Positions 1 to 7,699 of a stretch of 37,015 bases of DNA are shown here, piece after piece. The translations under genes were made by a program, and so were the position numbers. The notes under the pieces were generated by a model. The model searched no databases. It was not told where the DNA came from and worked only from the letters and a program-made list of their open reading frames with translations. Position 1 is the first letter of the stretch, and each line of letters opens with the position of its first letter. Source of the DNA: Allobosea sp. Root483D1 (GTDB lineage Bacteria; Pseudomonadota; Alphaproteobacteria; Rhizobiales; Beijerinckiaceae); the NCBI RefSeq assembly GCF_001429505.1, contig NZ_LMJW01000020.1, forward strand, positions 220,135 to 257,149. Reading direction: 5' to 3'.

Positions 1-240
1 TCGCCGGGCCTAAGCTTCTTTGCGGCTCAGCCGGCACAGATTGAAGCAGGCGGCTCGCTTCTCGTCACATCACAATCGATTCAACCGAAACCGGAAACGC
101 TCTAGCTCCGGAGCTGAAACCTGAGAGGCGACTGCGGTGTCCACGCGATCCGGCTTTGAACGGATCATCGCCCGCCCCGCCGTCATCGCCGACGCGACCG
201 TAAAGCGCGGCGGCGATGACGTGAAGCCGGAGCGTGCCGA
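1..240. other. Left-edge intergenic stretch, no supported gene
   Basis: No gene can be supported before the end of the dehydratase gene. One plus-strand frame is open from the window edge to a TAG at 115-117, but it is too short to judge. A 12-base perfect palindrome, AGCTCCGGAGCT, lies at 104-115. Nothing else stands out. Confidence 0.5.
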
Positions 241-1971
241 TCAATGGATTTCCGGTTCCGCCACCTTTGCCGTGCCGGTGAGATAGTCGAAATCGCAGCC
301 CTTGTCGGCCTGCTGGATATGGGCGGCGGACATCTTGCCCCAGCCGCGCGGGTAGTCGCGGTCGGGCGGCGACCAGACTGCGAGCCTCGCCGCGATCTCG
401 GCATCGCTGAGCGCGACCGAAATCGTGCGCGCCTCGACATCGACTGTGATGATGTCGCCGGTCTGTACGGCCGCCAGTGGGCCCTTGATATAGGCCTCGG
501 GCGCGATGTGGAGCACGCAGGCGCCGTAGCTGGTGCCGGACATGCGGGCGTCGGAGAGCCGCAGCATGTCGCGCACGCCCTGCTTCAGGAGCTTCTTCGG
601 GATCGGCAGCATGCCCCATTCCGGCATGCCGGGGCCGCCGACGGGGCCGCAATTCTTCAGCACCATGACGTGGTCGGCGGTGACGTCGAGGTTCTCGTCG
701 TTCACCGCTTTCATCATCGCATCATAGTCCTCGAAGACGAGGGCTGGGCCGGAATGCTTGAGCAGGCGCTCCTCGGCCGCGGAGGGCTTGATGACGCAGC
801 CATCGGGAGCGAGGTTGCCCTTCAGCACCGCTAGTCCATTGGCGGTGGACACGGCCTTGTCGAGCGGGCGGATGACGTTGTCGTCATAGACGGTCGCGAG
901 CGCGATCGTCTCGGAAAGCGGCTTGCCGGTCACGGTCATGGCATCGGTGTGGAGCTTGCTCTCGAGCTGCTTCAGCAGGGCAGGCAGGCCGCCGGCGTAG
1001 AAGAAATCCTCCATCAGGAACTCGCCGGAGGGGCGCAGGTTGGCGATCACCGGGACCTTGCGCGAGAAGGCGTCGAAATCATCCGGGGTCAGCGGCACGC
1101 CGGCGCGGCCGGCCATGGCGACGAGATGGATGATGGCGTTGGTCGAGCCGGCGACCGCCATGTGGACGGTGAGCGCGTTCTCGAAGCTCTCACGGGTCAG
1201 GATGCGATCAGGCGTCAGGTCCTCCCAGACCATCTCGACGATGCGCTTGCCGGAGGCCGCCGCCATGCGCGGATGGGCGGCGTCGGCGGCGGGGATGGCG
1301 GAGGCGCCGGGGAGGGTCAGGCCGAGGACCTCGGCATGGCTCATCATGGTCGCGGCCGTGCCCATCACCATGCAGGTGCCGTGCGAGCGGGCGATACCGC
1401 TCTCCATCTCGCGCCATTGGCCGTCGGTGATGTTGCCGGCCTCCTTCTCGGCCCAGTACTTCCAGACATCGGCGCCCGAGCCGAGCGTCTTGCCGGCCCA
1501 GTTGCCGCGCAGCATCGGCCCGGCGGGCACGAAGATGAAGGGCAGGCCGGCGCTGCAGGCGCCCATGATCAGGGCTGGGGTCGACTTGTCACAGCCGCCG
1601 AGCAGCACGGCGCCGTCAAGCGGATGCGAGCGGATCGATTCCTCCGCCTCCATCGCCAGGAAGTTGCGATAGAGCATGGTCGTCGGCTTCTGGTACTGTT
1701 CGGAGGCCGACATCACGGGGATCTCGACCGGGAAGCCGCCGGCGGCCCAGACAGCGCGCTTCACCGCCTCGGCGCGGTCGCGCAGATGGGTGTGGCAGGG
1801 GTTGATCTCGGACCAGGTGTTGAGGATGCCGATCACCGGCTTGCCCATGAACTCGTCATGGTTGAGGCCCATCTGCAGCGCCCGCGAGCGATGCCCGAAG
1901 GAGCGCAGGTCGCTGGCGCCGAACCAGCGCTTGGAGCGCAATGTGTCGGGCGTCTTGCGGGGATGGGACAT
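241..1971 (-). CDS. IlvD/Edd-family sugar-acid dehydratase ([2Fe-2S], L-arabinonate dehydratase-like)
   Basis: This 576-residue protein belongs to the IlvD/Edd dehydratases, which convert aldonic acids to 2-keto-3-deoxy acids in the cytoplasm, or dihydroxyacids to 2-ketoacids. Cys59 (NPCH), Cys127 (GGCDKS) and Cys200 (HGTC) match the three iron-sulfur ligands. Asp128-Lys129 is the Mg site with the lysine that is carbamylated in this family, and Glu91 is a further metal ligand. SDARMSGTS (473-481) carries the catalytic serine, probably Ser478. Length and residue numbering agree closely with Rhizobium L-arabinonate dehydratase (about 579 residues), so a pentonate or hexonate is a likelier substrate than branched-chain dihydroxyacids. 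The ATG has GAGGAAA eight bases upstream. It is the last gene of the GntR - lyase - dehydratase arm, separated from the lyase gene by a hairpin repeat. The exact substrate is inferred. Confidence 0.9.
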   Translation of the reverse strand: MSHPRKTPDTLRSKRWFGASDLRSFGHRSRALQMGLNHDEFMGKPVIGILNTWSEINPCHTHLRDRAEAVKRAVWAAGGFPVEIPVMSASEQYQKPTTMLYRNFLAMEAEESIRSHPLDGAVLLGGCDKSTPALIMGACSAGLPFIFVPAGPMLRGNWAGKTLGSGADVWKYWAEKEAGNITDGQWREMESGIARSHGTCMVMGTAATMMSHAEVLGLTLPGASAIPAADAAHPRMAAASGKRIVEMVWEDLTPDRILTRESFENALTVHMAVAGSTNAIIHLVAMAGRAGVPLTPDDFDAFSRKVPVIANLRPSGEFLMEDFFYAGGLPALLKQLESKLHTDAMTVTGKPLSETIALATVYDDNVIRPLDKAVSTANGLAVLKGNLAPDGCVIKPSAAEERLLKHSGPALVFEDYDAMMKAVNDENLDVTADHVMVLKNCGPVGGPGMPEWGMLPIPKKLLKQGVRDMLRLSDARMSGTSYGACVLHIAPEAYIKGPLAAVQTGDIITVDVEARTISVALSDAEIAARLAVWSPPDRDYPRGWGKMSAAHIQQADKGCDFDYLTGTAKVAEPEIH

Positions 1972-2020
1972 CGGCGTTTCCTCGAATTCTTGGTGTTCTA
2001 ATCAGGTAAGCGGGCCGGTG

Positions 2021-2114
2021 GCGTCATGGTCGGGCTTGACCCGACCATCTCGGAAACCAGTGCCATCTGGTCCTGAGATTCTCGGCTCTGCGCTGCGCTC
2101 CGGCCGAGAATGAC
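2021..2114. repeat. Dispersed nested-hairpin repeat, copy 1
   Basis: It opens with a perfect hairpin, ATGGTCGGG / CCCGACCAT around the loop CTTGA. A second hairpin follows, with ATTCTCGG pairing to CCGAGAAT around a longer loop. A close relative lies at 4940-5022. This type of element is common between genes in Rhizobiales. It sits between the lyase stop and the dehydratase start, where it could reduce read-through or stabilise the upstream mRNA. Confidence 0.85.
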
Positions 2115-2123
2115 GGCGAGCCT

Positions 2124-3041
2124 CTATTCCGCCGCCGCCCGCTGCGAGCCCCAGCTCCCGACGATCTTGCGGAGTTCGGCGCGCTCGCTCTCGTTCAGCT
2201 CCGGCAGGCCCGGCAGGCGCACGGGGCCGACCTTGGTGCCGAGCAGGCCGAGCGCTTCCTTGACCACGGTGACGTTGGCGCCGTTGCCATACTTCGTCCG
2301 CAGCGTCTCGAAGCCGGCAATATCGTCGACCAGGCGGCGGGCGAGGTCGTAGTCGTTGGCCTCCAACGCCCTCCAGATCGCAAGCGAGCGTTCGGGCGCG
2401 ACATTGACGAGGCCGGAGGTGAAGCCGCGGGCGCCGAGCGCGTGGAAGGGCGCGGCCCAGCCCTCGGCGAGGCCGCAGATCCAGTTGGCGCTTGAGCCTT
2501 GCGTGGCGCGGACGCATTCGGCCAGCAGCATCATGTTCGGCGAGGCGAACTTGACGCCGGCGACATTGGGGTGGGTCGCGACGCGGGCGAGATCTTTCAC
2601 ACCGATCGCATCGGAGCGAATATAGGCGACGAGCGGGATATCCAGCGCCTCGGCGATGGCGAGGATGTAGTCGGCCTGGCTCTGCGGGGCGGCGAAGGGA
2701 TCGAGCGGGTGATGCACCATCACCGCGTCGCAGCCGGCCTTGGCGGCGAGCTTGCCGGTCGCGATTGCCTCCCGCAAAGACCTTCCGATGCCGGCGGTGA
2801 CCAGCGCCTTGCCGGCTGCGGCCTCTGCCGCTACGGCGTGGCTGCGCACCACCTCGTCCGTGGTCATCGGGTAGAATTCGCCGGTATTGCCGGCCGAGAC
2901 GATGTTGTGGATGCCGGCCTGCGCGATGCGCGCGACGATCTTGCCGGTCAGCGCCCAGTCGGCCTCGCCATCGCCCTTCCAGGCGGTGACATGTACGCCG
3001 GAAATGCCGCGCAGTGCGCTACGCACGCGATCATTCGTCAT
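2124..3041 (-). CDS. Dihydrodipicolinate synthase/KDG aldolase-family lyase or dehydratase
   Basis: This 305-residue class I aldolase-fold protein belongs to the DapA/NanA family. The likely Schiff-base lysine is Lys164 (GVKFAS), with Tyr140 (VAYIRSD) as the proton relay and a GNTGE loop at 51-55 that binds the keto acid. The DapA arginine that binds the second carboxylate is replaced by an IRSD sequence, which argues against lysine biosynthesis. With the adjacent sugar-acid dehydratase, the most economical role is dehydration or aldol cleavage of a 2-keto-3-deoxy sugar acid. ATG at 3041 was chosen because it starts the conserved domain and has GAGGG eight bases upstream; the longer open frame only reads back into the regulator gene. 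It overlaps the end of the GntR gene by 11 bases, implying translational coupling. Confidence 0.87.
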   Translation of the reverse strand: MTNDRVRSALRGISGVHVTAWKGDGEADWALTGKIVARIAQAGIHNIVSAGNTGEFYPMTTDEVVRSHAVAAEAAAGKALVTAGIGRSLREAIATGKLAAKAGCDAVMVHHPLDPFAAPQSQADYILAIAEALDIPLVAYIRSDAIGVKDLARVATHPNVAGVKFASPNMMLLAECVRATQGSSANWICGLAEGWAAPFHALGARGFTSGLVNVAPERSLAIWRALEANDYDLARRLVDDIAGFETLRTKYGNGANVTVVKEALGLLGTKVGPVRLPGLPELNESERAELRKIVGSWGSQRAAAE

Positions 3042-3735
3042 AGGCCAAACCCTCTGCATCGGCGCCGAAGACCTGGCGCACATGGCTCTTGGCGGAGCGG
3101 ACGATGTGGCTCCGCATCCTCTGCTCGGCGCGCGCCGGATCTCGGGCCGCGAGCGCTTCGAAAATGCCCTTGTGCTCGACATAGCCCTGGCGCCGCTCGG
3201 TCGGCTCGGCGAGCAGGGCGATGCGCTGGGCATGGTCGTACATGCGCTGGCCGTCGAGCCGGCGCTCGAGATAGGCGCAGCCCGAGATGCGGTGAATCAT
3301 GCCGTGATAGGCCTCGTTCAGGTTGACGAGGTCTTCGAGCGCGCTGTGCTCGGTCGCATGCGCCATCTCGTCGATCAGGCGGGCCATCTCGGCGATCTCG
3401 CCGGCACCGATCCGGTTGGCGGCGATATGGGTCATGACGCTTTCGAGCGCGGCGCGGCCGAGTGCCATTTCCAGCGCCTGGCGGGCCGAGAACTCGACGA
3501 AGACGCCGCGGCGGGCCTCCGTCCGGACCAGTCCTTCGCTCTCCAGCATGCGGATCGCGTCCTTCACCGGCGTGGTCGAGACGCCGAGCATGTCGGCGAG
3601 CTGGCGCTCGTTCAGCCGCTCGCCCTTGCGGAAGTTGCCGGCGACGATCGCCCGGCGCAGGCGCTCATGCACGTGCTCGCGCAGGGAGCGCAGCAAATGC
3701 GGCGAGACGGGTTCGATCGCGAGCGCTTCTGACAT
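3031..3735 (-). CDS. GntR-family transcriptional regulator (FadR/FCD subfamily)
   Basis: This 234-residue protein has an N-terminal GntR winged helix-turn-helix (about 15-80, with ERQLADMLGVSTTPVKDAI and a LESEGLV wing). An all-helical FCD ligand domain follows, with the histidine-containing patterns typical of metal-assisted organic-acid binding (NEAYHGMIHRISG and HKGIFEAL). FCD regulators usually repress sugar-acid or organic-acid catabolic genes and are released by a pathway metabolite. The start at 3735 has AGGGGAA a few bases upstream. It is first in the minus-strand arm and diverges from the solute-receptor gene. Overlapping palindromes in the gap, at 3830-3854, are its probable operators. 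Confidence 0.9.
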   Translation of the reverse strand: MSEALAIEPVSPHLLRSLREHVHERLRRAIVAGNFRKGERLNERQLADMLGVSTTPVKDAIRMLESEGLVRTEARRGVFVEFSARQALEMALGRAALESVMTHIAANRIGAGEIAEMARLIDEMAHATEHSALEDLVNLNEAYHGMIHRISGCAYLERRLDGQRMYDHAQRIALLAEPTERRQGYVEHKGIFEALAARDPARAEQRMRSHIVRSAKSHVRQVFGADAEGLAYDE

Positions 3736-3829
3736 CCGGGTTCCCCTGGCGTGCCGTGCCGCGATTCTACTCACGCACGGCTAGTCGCCATTGCCCCACC
3801 AGACACCACAAAGCGCAAGCGACATCAAG

Positions 3830-3854
3830 TCTGAAATTTCAGATTTAAAATCTG
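3830..3854. promoter_or_regulatory. Two overlapping palindromes, probable GntR operator
   Basis: A perfect 14-base palindrome, TCTGAAATTTCAGA, lies at 3830-3843. It overlaps a second inverted repeat, CAGATTT-A-AAATCTG, at 3840-3854. They are in the AT-rich part of the 204-base gap between the divergent regulator and receptor genes. Position and symmetry suit a dimeric GntR repressor serving both promoters. Binding is inferred. Confidence 0.6.
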
Positions 3855-3939
3855 GAATTGCGTGCTATGCAGTCGGACAAGACGGCCGCAAGACGCCGGA
3901 ACGGCATCGGCCGGATGGATAATGACGAGGGAGGATTGG

Positions 3940-4926
3940 ATGACATCGATCACACGCCGCAGCCTGCTCGCCGGAGCCGGCGCCATGCTGGCCGCACCGG
4001 CCTGTACCCCGGCCTTGGCACAGGGCGCTTATCCTGGAGGCAGGGTCGTCACCATCGTCGTGCCGTTTGCCGCGGGCGGAACAACCGACCTGCTCGGCCG
4101 CATCGTGGCGGATCGGCTCAGTGCCAGACTGAATGGCAAATTCATCATCGAGAACCGCGTCGGGGCCGGCGGTAACACCGGGGCGGCAGGGGTCGCACGA
4201 TCGGAGCCCGACGGTTACACGCTGACGCTGGGCACGGTTTCGAGCCATGCGATCAACCCGGCGGTCTATACGAAGATGCCCTATGACCACATCAAGGACT
4301 TCGCGCCAATCTCGCAGCTCGCAAGCGTGCCGAACATCCTGATGGTCAACCTCGATCTGCCGGCCAAGACGGTGCCGGAGCTGATCGCGCTGCTAAAGGC
4401 GAATCCGGGCAAGTACTCCTTCGGCTCCTCGGGTGCCGGCACCTCGACCCATATGGCCGCCGAGCTGTTCAAGGTCTCGACCGGCACCGACATGGTGCAT
4501 GTGCCCTATCGTTCGAGCGGACAGGTGACGCAGGACCTGCTCTCCGGCCAGATCCAGATCACCTTCGACAACATCACCATCGCCTGGCCGCACGTCGAAG
4601 CCGGCAAGATCCGGGCGCTCGCCACAGCGACGCCGAAGCGGCTCGCCGTCGCCCCTGACCTGCCGGCGCTGTCCGAGTTCATTCCAGGCTACGATGCCAG
4701 CTCCTGGCACGGCTTCTTCGCGCCGTCGAAGGTGCCGCCGGAGATCGTCGCCAAACTCTCGAGCGAGACGCAGGCCATCATGCGCGAGCCGGCGGTGATC
4801 GAGCAGCTCAAGAAGCTCGGTGTCGATCCGGTCGGCTCGAGCCAGGCCGAATTTACCGCCCATATCGCCAGCGAGACCAAGCGCTGGGCCGAGGTGGCGC
4901 AGAAGGCGAATGTGAAGATCGAATGA
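3940..4926 (+). CDS. Tripartite tricarboxylate transporter receptor (Bug/TctC family) periplasmic binding protein
   Basis: This 328-residue solute receptor is exported to the periplasm. The N-terminus (TRRSLLAGAGAMLAAPA, cleavage probably after ALAQ near residue 28) is a twin-arginine-like signal peptide. The mature part has Bug-family signatures: VPFAAGGTTDLLGR near the start of the mature protein, ENRVGAGGNTGA, and the HVPYRSSG ligand-loop region. Bug proteins bind carboxylates such as citrate, aldonates or aromatic acids. ATG at 3940 is preceded by GAGGGAGGA six bases away, which settles the start. No tctA or tctB membrane gene is in the window, so this may be an orphan receptor using a transporter encoded elsewhere, as Bug proteins often do. 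It diverges from gntR and is followed by a hairpin repeat and the RraA-like gene. Confidence 0.92.
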   Translation: MTSITRRSLLAGAGAMLAAPACTPALAQGAYPGGRVVTIVVPFAAGGTTDLLGRIVADRLSARLNGKFIIENRVGAGGNTGAAGVARSEPDGYTLTLGTVSSHAINPAVYTKMPYDHIKDFAPISQLASVPNILMVNLDLPAKTVPELIALLKANPGKYSFGSSGAGTSTHMAAELFKVSTGTDMVHVPYRSSGQVTQDLLSGQIQITFDNITIAWPHVEAGKIRALATATPKRLAVAPDLPALSEFIPGYDASSWHGFFAPSKVPPEIVAKLSSETQAIMREPAVIEQLKKLGVDPVGSSQAEFTAHIASETKRWAEVAQKANVKIE

Positions 4927-4939
4927 GCGATGCTGGTCG

Positions 4940-5022
4940 GCGTCATGGTCGGGCTTGACCCGACCATCTCGGAAACCAGTGGCATCTGGGCATGAGATTC
5001 TCGGGTCAAGCCCGAGAATGAC
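4940..5022. repeat. Dispersed nested-hairpin repeat, copy 2
   Basis: It has the same opening hairpin as copy 1 (ATGGTCGGG, loop, CCCGACCAT) and nearly the same middle. The second hairpin is shorter: ATTCTCGGG-TCAAG-CCCGAGAAT. It lies just after the solute-receptor stop and before the RraA-like gene, mirroring the position of copy 1 in the other arm. Confidence 0.85.
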
Positions 5023-5079
5023 AGCCAGCATGGCGCCGGGATCATCACTGCAAGCGACAGATCGACAGGACAAAGCCGC

Positions 5080-5793
5080 ATGACCACCCTGACCCCCGAG
5101 AACCGCGAGAAGCTGAAGCGTGTCTCGACCGCGACCCTGACCACTGCGCTGTTCAAGCGCGGCCTGCGCAACCAGTTCATCCAGGATGTGCGGCCGCTGT
5201 CCCCGACCGCGCCGCGTATGGTCGGCGAGGCCTTCACGCTGCGCTACATCCCGGCGCGCGAAGATCTCGACCATCTCAGCGTGTTCGAGGGCACGCAGCA
5301 TCCGCAACGCGTCGCGGTCGAGACCTGCCCCGCGGGCCATGTCATGGTGATCGACAGCCGCAAGGATGCGCGGGCGGCCTCGGCCGGCTGCATCCTGGTG
5401 ACACGCCTGATGCAGCGCGGCGTCGCCGGCATCGTCAGCGATGGCGGCTTCCGCGACAGCCCGGACATCGCGGCGCTCGGCTTTCCTGCCTACCACAACC
5501 GCCCGAGCGCGCCGACCAACCTGATCCACCACCACGCGCTCGACCTCAACGCGCCGATCGGCTGCGGCGACGTGCCGGTCTATCCCGGCGACATCGTCGT
5601 CGGCGACGGCGAAGGCGTCTGCGTGATCCCGGCCGGCATCGCCAACGAGGTCGCGGCCGAGGCCTATGAGCAGACCGCCTATGAGGACTTCGTCGAGATG
5701 AAGGTCCGGGAAGGGCACGGCATCTTCGGCCTCTACCCGGCCAATGCCGAAACCAAGGCAGAGTTCGCGAGGTGGCGGCCGGACTGGAAGTGA
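5080..5793 (+). CDS. RraA-like / HMG aldolase-family protein
   Basis: This 237-residue protein belongs to the RraA-like superfamily. That superfamily includes the RNase E inhibitor RraA and the divalent-metal 4-hydroxy-4-methyl-2-oxoglutarate / 4-carboxy-4-hydroxy-2-oxoadipate aldolases. The active-site sequence DGGFRD (in GIVSDGGFRDSPDI) supplies the arginine and metal-binding aspartate of the aldolases, and the C-terminal half has the PGDIVVGDGEGVCVIP motif of the family. It follows a carboxylate receptor and belongs to a locus with a sugar-acid dehydratase and a keto-acid lyase, so retro-aldol cleavage or oxaloacetate decarboxylation is likelier than RNase regulation. A modest AGGA lies nine bases before the ATG. 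The substrate is unknown. Confidence 0.85.
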   Translation: MTTLTPENREKLKRVSTATLTTALFKRGLRNQFIQDVRPLSPTAPRMVGEAFTLRYIPAREDLDHLSVFEGTQHPQRVAVETCPAGHVMVIDSRKDARAASAGCILVTRLMQRGVAGIVSDGGFRDSPDIAALGFPAYHNRPSAPTNLIHHHALDLNAPIGCGDVPVYPGDIVVGDGEGVCVIPAGIANEVAAEAYEQTAYEDFVEMKVREGHGIFGLYPANAETKAEFARWRPDWK

Positions 5794-5855
5794 CCAGGGG
5801 CTCATGCCGGCTCGCACCAGGTTCGCCTCATCGCGAGCTGATTGAGGTTGGCGCA

Positions 5856-5968
5856 GCCCCCTCTCCATCTCTCCCCCGTTCCGGGAGAGAGAGGCGGTTT
5901 GGTTTGCTCCGGCGTGAGGTGGAAGGACGCGGGAGCCCTCTCCCGGACGGGGGAGGGTTGGGAGGGGC
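5856..5968. repeat. Long imperfect inverted repeat between convergent genes
   Basis: A pyrimidine-rich arm (5856-5891, with CTCTCCCCCGTTCCGGGAGAG) pairs imperfectly with a purine-rich arm (about 5936-5968, with CTCTCCCGGACGGGGGAGGG) over about 30 bases. It lies in the 231-base gap between the RraA-like gene and the oppositely oriented flavin oxidoreductase gene. It resembles the dispersed CCCTCTCC-type repeats of Rhizobiales and could end transcription from both sides. Confidence 0.7.
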
Positions 5969-6024
5969 GGCGCCGAGGCTGCTCGATCGCCTGAATGCGA
6001 TGTCGTGCCTGGCGAGATCCGATA

Positions 6025-7059
6025 TCAGGCGGCGAGCAGCTCGTGCACCATCGGAATGACCTCCCGCCCATAAAGCTCGATGCAGCGCAGCAGCTTGTCC
6101 TGCGAGAGCGGCCCGGCGCTGATCTTGAGCTGGAAGCGCCGGAGGCCGAGTGCCTTGACCGTCGCCGCGATCTTGCGGGCGACGGTTTGCGGCGAGCCGA
6201 GATAGAGTGAGCCGCCCGAAACCTCGCGTTCGAACTCCTCGCGCGACATCGGCCCCCAGCCACGCTCGGCGCCAATCCGGTCGCGCATCGCCTTGTAGGC
6301 CGGGAAGAACTCCTCGGCGGCTTGCTCATCCGTCGCCGCGACATAGCCCGGCGAGTGCACGCCGATCGGCCGTTCGCCTTGGCCGAGCCGGCCCATCGCG
6401 TCGCGGTAGAGCTGGGCGTAGGGCGCGAAGCGCTGCGCCGGGCCGCCGATGATGGCGAGCATCAGCGGCAGGTCGTAGCGGGCTGCCCGCACCACCGATT
6501 CCGGGCTGCCACCGACGCCGATCCAGGTCGTCAGCTCGCCCGTCTCGATCGGCGGGAAGACCTGCTGGTTCTCCAGCGGTGGCCGCAGGCTGCCTTTCCA
6601 GGTCACGTTCTTCTTGCGGATCAGCTCGACGAAGAGGTCGAGCTTCTCCTCGAACAGCACCTCGTATTGCCGCAGATCGAAACCGAAGAGCGGGAAGGAT
6701 TCGGTGAATGAGCCACGTCCGAGGATGACCTCGGCGCGGCCGTTCGAGAGCGCATTGACCGTCGAGAAGCGCTGGAAGACGCGGATCGGATCGTCCGAGC
6801 TTAGCACGGTGACGGCCGAGCCGAGGCGGATGCGGCTGGTGCGGGTGGCAATGCCGGCGAGCACGGTCTCGGGCGAGGACACCGCGAAATCGGCGCGATG
6901 ATGCTCGCCAATGCCGAAGAAATCGATGCCGATCTCGTCGGCGAGCACGGCCTGCTCGACGAGGTCGCGGATCACCTGCGCATGCGGCAGCAGTGTGCCG
7001 TCCGGGCCGGCGGTGACGTCGCCGAAGGTGTCGAGGCCGAGCTGGAGAGAGGCGGGCAT
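6025..7059 (-). CDS. LLM-class (luciferase-like) flavin-dependent oxidoreductase
   Basis: This protein of about 344 residues has the bacterial luciferase-like TIM barrel that uses FMN or F420. Family features include LGLDTFGD at the N-terminus, FFGIGEHHRADF (the EHH motif of the flavin site), RIRLGSAVTVLSSDDP, GRAEVILGRGSF, and a C-terminal SPQTVARKI. These enzymes are flavin-dependent monooxygenases or reductases of unpredictable substrate. Start choice is uncertain: ATG at 7059 begins at the conserved domain, ATG at 7080 is an alternative and a TTG at 7134 is less likely; none has a strong ribosome-binding site. It stands alone on the minus strand. Confidence 0.85.
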   Translation of the reverse strand: MPASLQLGLDTFGDVTAGPDGTLLPHAQVIRDLVEQAVLADEIGIDFFGIGEHHRADFAVSSPETVLAGIATRTSRIRLGSAVTVLSSDDPIRVFQRFSTVNALSNGRAEVILGRGSFTESFPLFGFDLRQYEVLFEEKLDLFVELIRKKNVTWKGSLRPPLENQQVFPPIETGELTTWIGVGGSPESVVRAARYDLPLMLAIIGGPAQRFAPYAQLYRDAMGRLGQGERPIGVHSPGYVAATDEQAAEEFFPAYKAMRDRIGAERGWGPMSREEFEREVSGGSLYLGSPQTVARKIAATVKALGLRRFQLKISAGPLSQDKLLRCIELYGREVIPMVHELLAA

Positions 7060-7302
7060 GGGCGGGTCCGAGCTTTGCATTGCGCCGGATCGGCGACGCC
7101 CGCGCCATCTGGCGCCGGGATCGCCCCGGTTCAAGATGCGCGGGTGCCGAGGGGTCTATGCGAATTCGCCGAAATCGGTACCATAAGGAACAATAATATC
7201 CGCCACCCCCCATTTGGGTGTGGCGGCGCGCAGACGATTGCTGTTGCTTCGGTGAGCTCCGAGGAAGCGGATTCGAGCGCGATTGCAAAGGGGGAGATGT
7301 TC
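7060..7302. other. Intergenic region with a stem-loop
   Basis: This is a gap between the flavin oxidoreductase gene and a small plus-strand frame. It contains a stem-loop at 7200-7226: CCGCCACCCCC, loop CATTTG, GGGTGTGGCGG, with one mismatch. An AT-rich stretch (GGAACAATAATATC) lies directly before it and could hold a promoter element. No gene is supported here. Confidence 0.45.
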
Positions 7303-7500
7303 ATGGACGGCGAGGTTGCGGCCGAGACCGATCGATCGATCGTGGGCAATCCGATGCTGCTGCCGTTCTATGATCTGTCCTTCGAAGAGATCGAGCTGCT
7401 GTGCCGGGTGACGGCAGCGCAGCGCGAGGGCTCCGGGGGGAGCAGTGACGGCGCGTGGTTCGCGAACTTCATGGATGCACGGAAGGAGCCGGCCCGATAG
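7303..7500 (+). CDS. Small hypothetical protein
   Basis: This is a possible 65-residue acidic protein of no family I recognise. The ATG at 7303 has a strong GGGGGAG six bases upstream; an in-frame ATG at 7297 is too close to that site. The sequence holds a GNPMLLPFYDLSFEEIELL stretch and then a glycine/serine-rich part. There is no signal peptide or membrane segment. A GGAAGGAG lies inside its end (7481-7488), and a short frame coding a hydrophobic peptide follows (see findings). Evidence is only the ribosome-binding site and an open frame. Confidence 0.45.
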   Translation: MDGEVAAETDRSIVGNPMLLPFYDLSFEEIELLCRVTAAQREGSGGSSDGAWFANFMDARKEPAR

Positions 7501-7699
7501 GCGAAGCGCTTCTTGTCGCGCTCGGCATGGTCGCCCTCGCGGCGGCTGCCTGGTGGGCGACCAATCGATGGCGGCTGTAGGACCGGCCGCTCCCAGACCA
7601 TATCCGGCGAATCCGGTTCGCCGGCATGCATTGTCTCATTGTTTTCAAGCAGCTCCGACCGCAGACCCGCCATACGCCTCCGCTGACTGCTCCGGGCGA
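7501..7699. other. Intergenic stretch, no confident gene
   Basis: About 200 bases lie between the small frame and the end of the GNAT-like gene. A plus-strand frame open from 7449 ends at TAG 7578-7580 and codes a hydrophobic alanine/tryptophan-rich segment. It has no clear start codon. No other structure was seen. Confidence 0.4.

Noticed and set aside
1..117. Open frame from the window edge to TAG at 115-117
   Set aside because: Thirty-eight codons with no recognisable motif cannot be told from chance.
949..2001. Plus-strand 350-codon frame opposite the IlvD/Edd dehydratase
   Set aside because: The minus strand has all iron-sulfur ligands and active-site motifs. The plus frame resembles no family.
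3862..3939. Upstream in-frame start of the solute receptor
   Set aside because: It would place 26 extra residues before the signal peptide and lie close to the operator palindromes. The ATG at 3940 has a strong ribosome-binding site.
7368..7673. Minus-strand 101-codon frame
   Set aside because: No ribosome-binding site or motif. It overlaps the small plus-strand frame, which has a better start signal.
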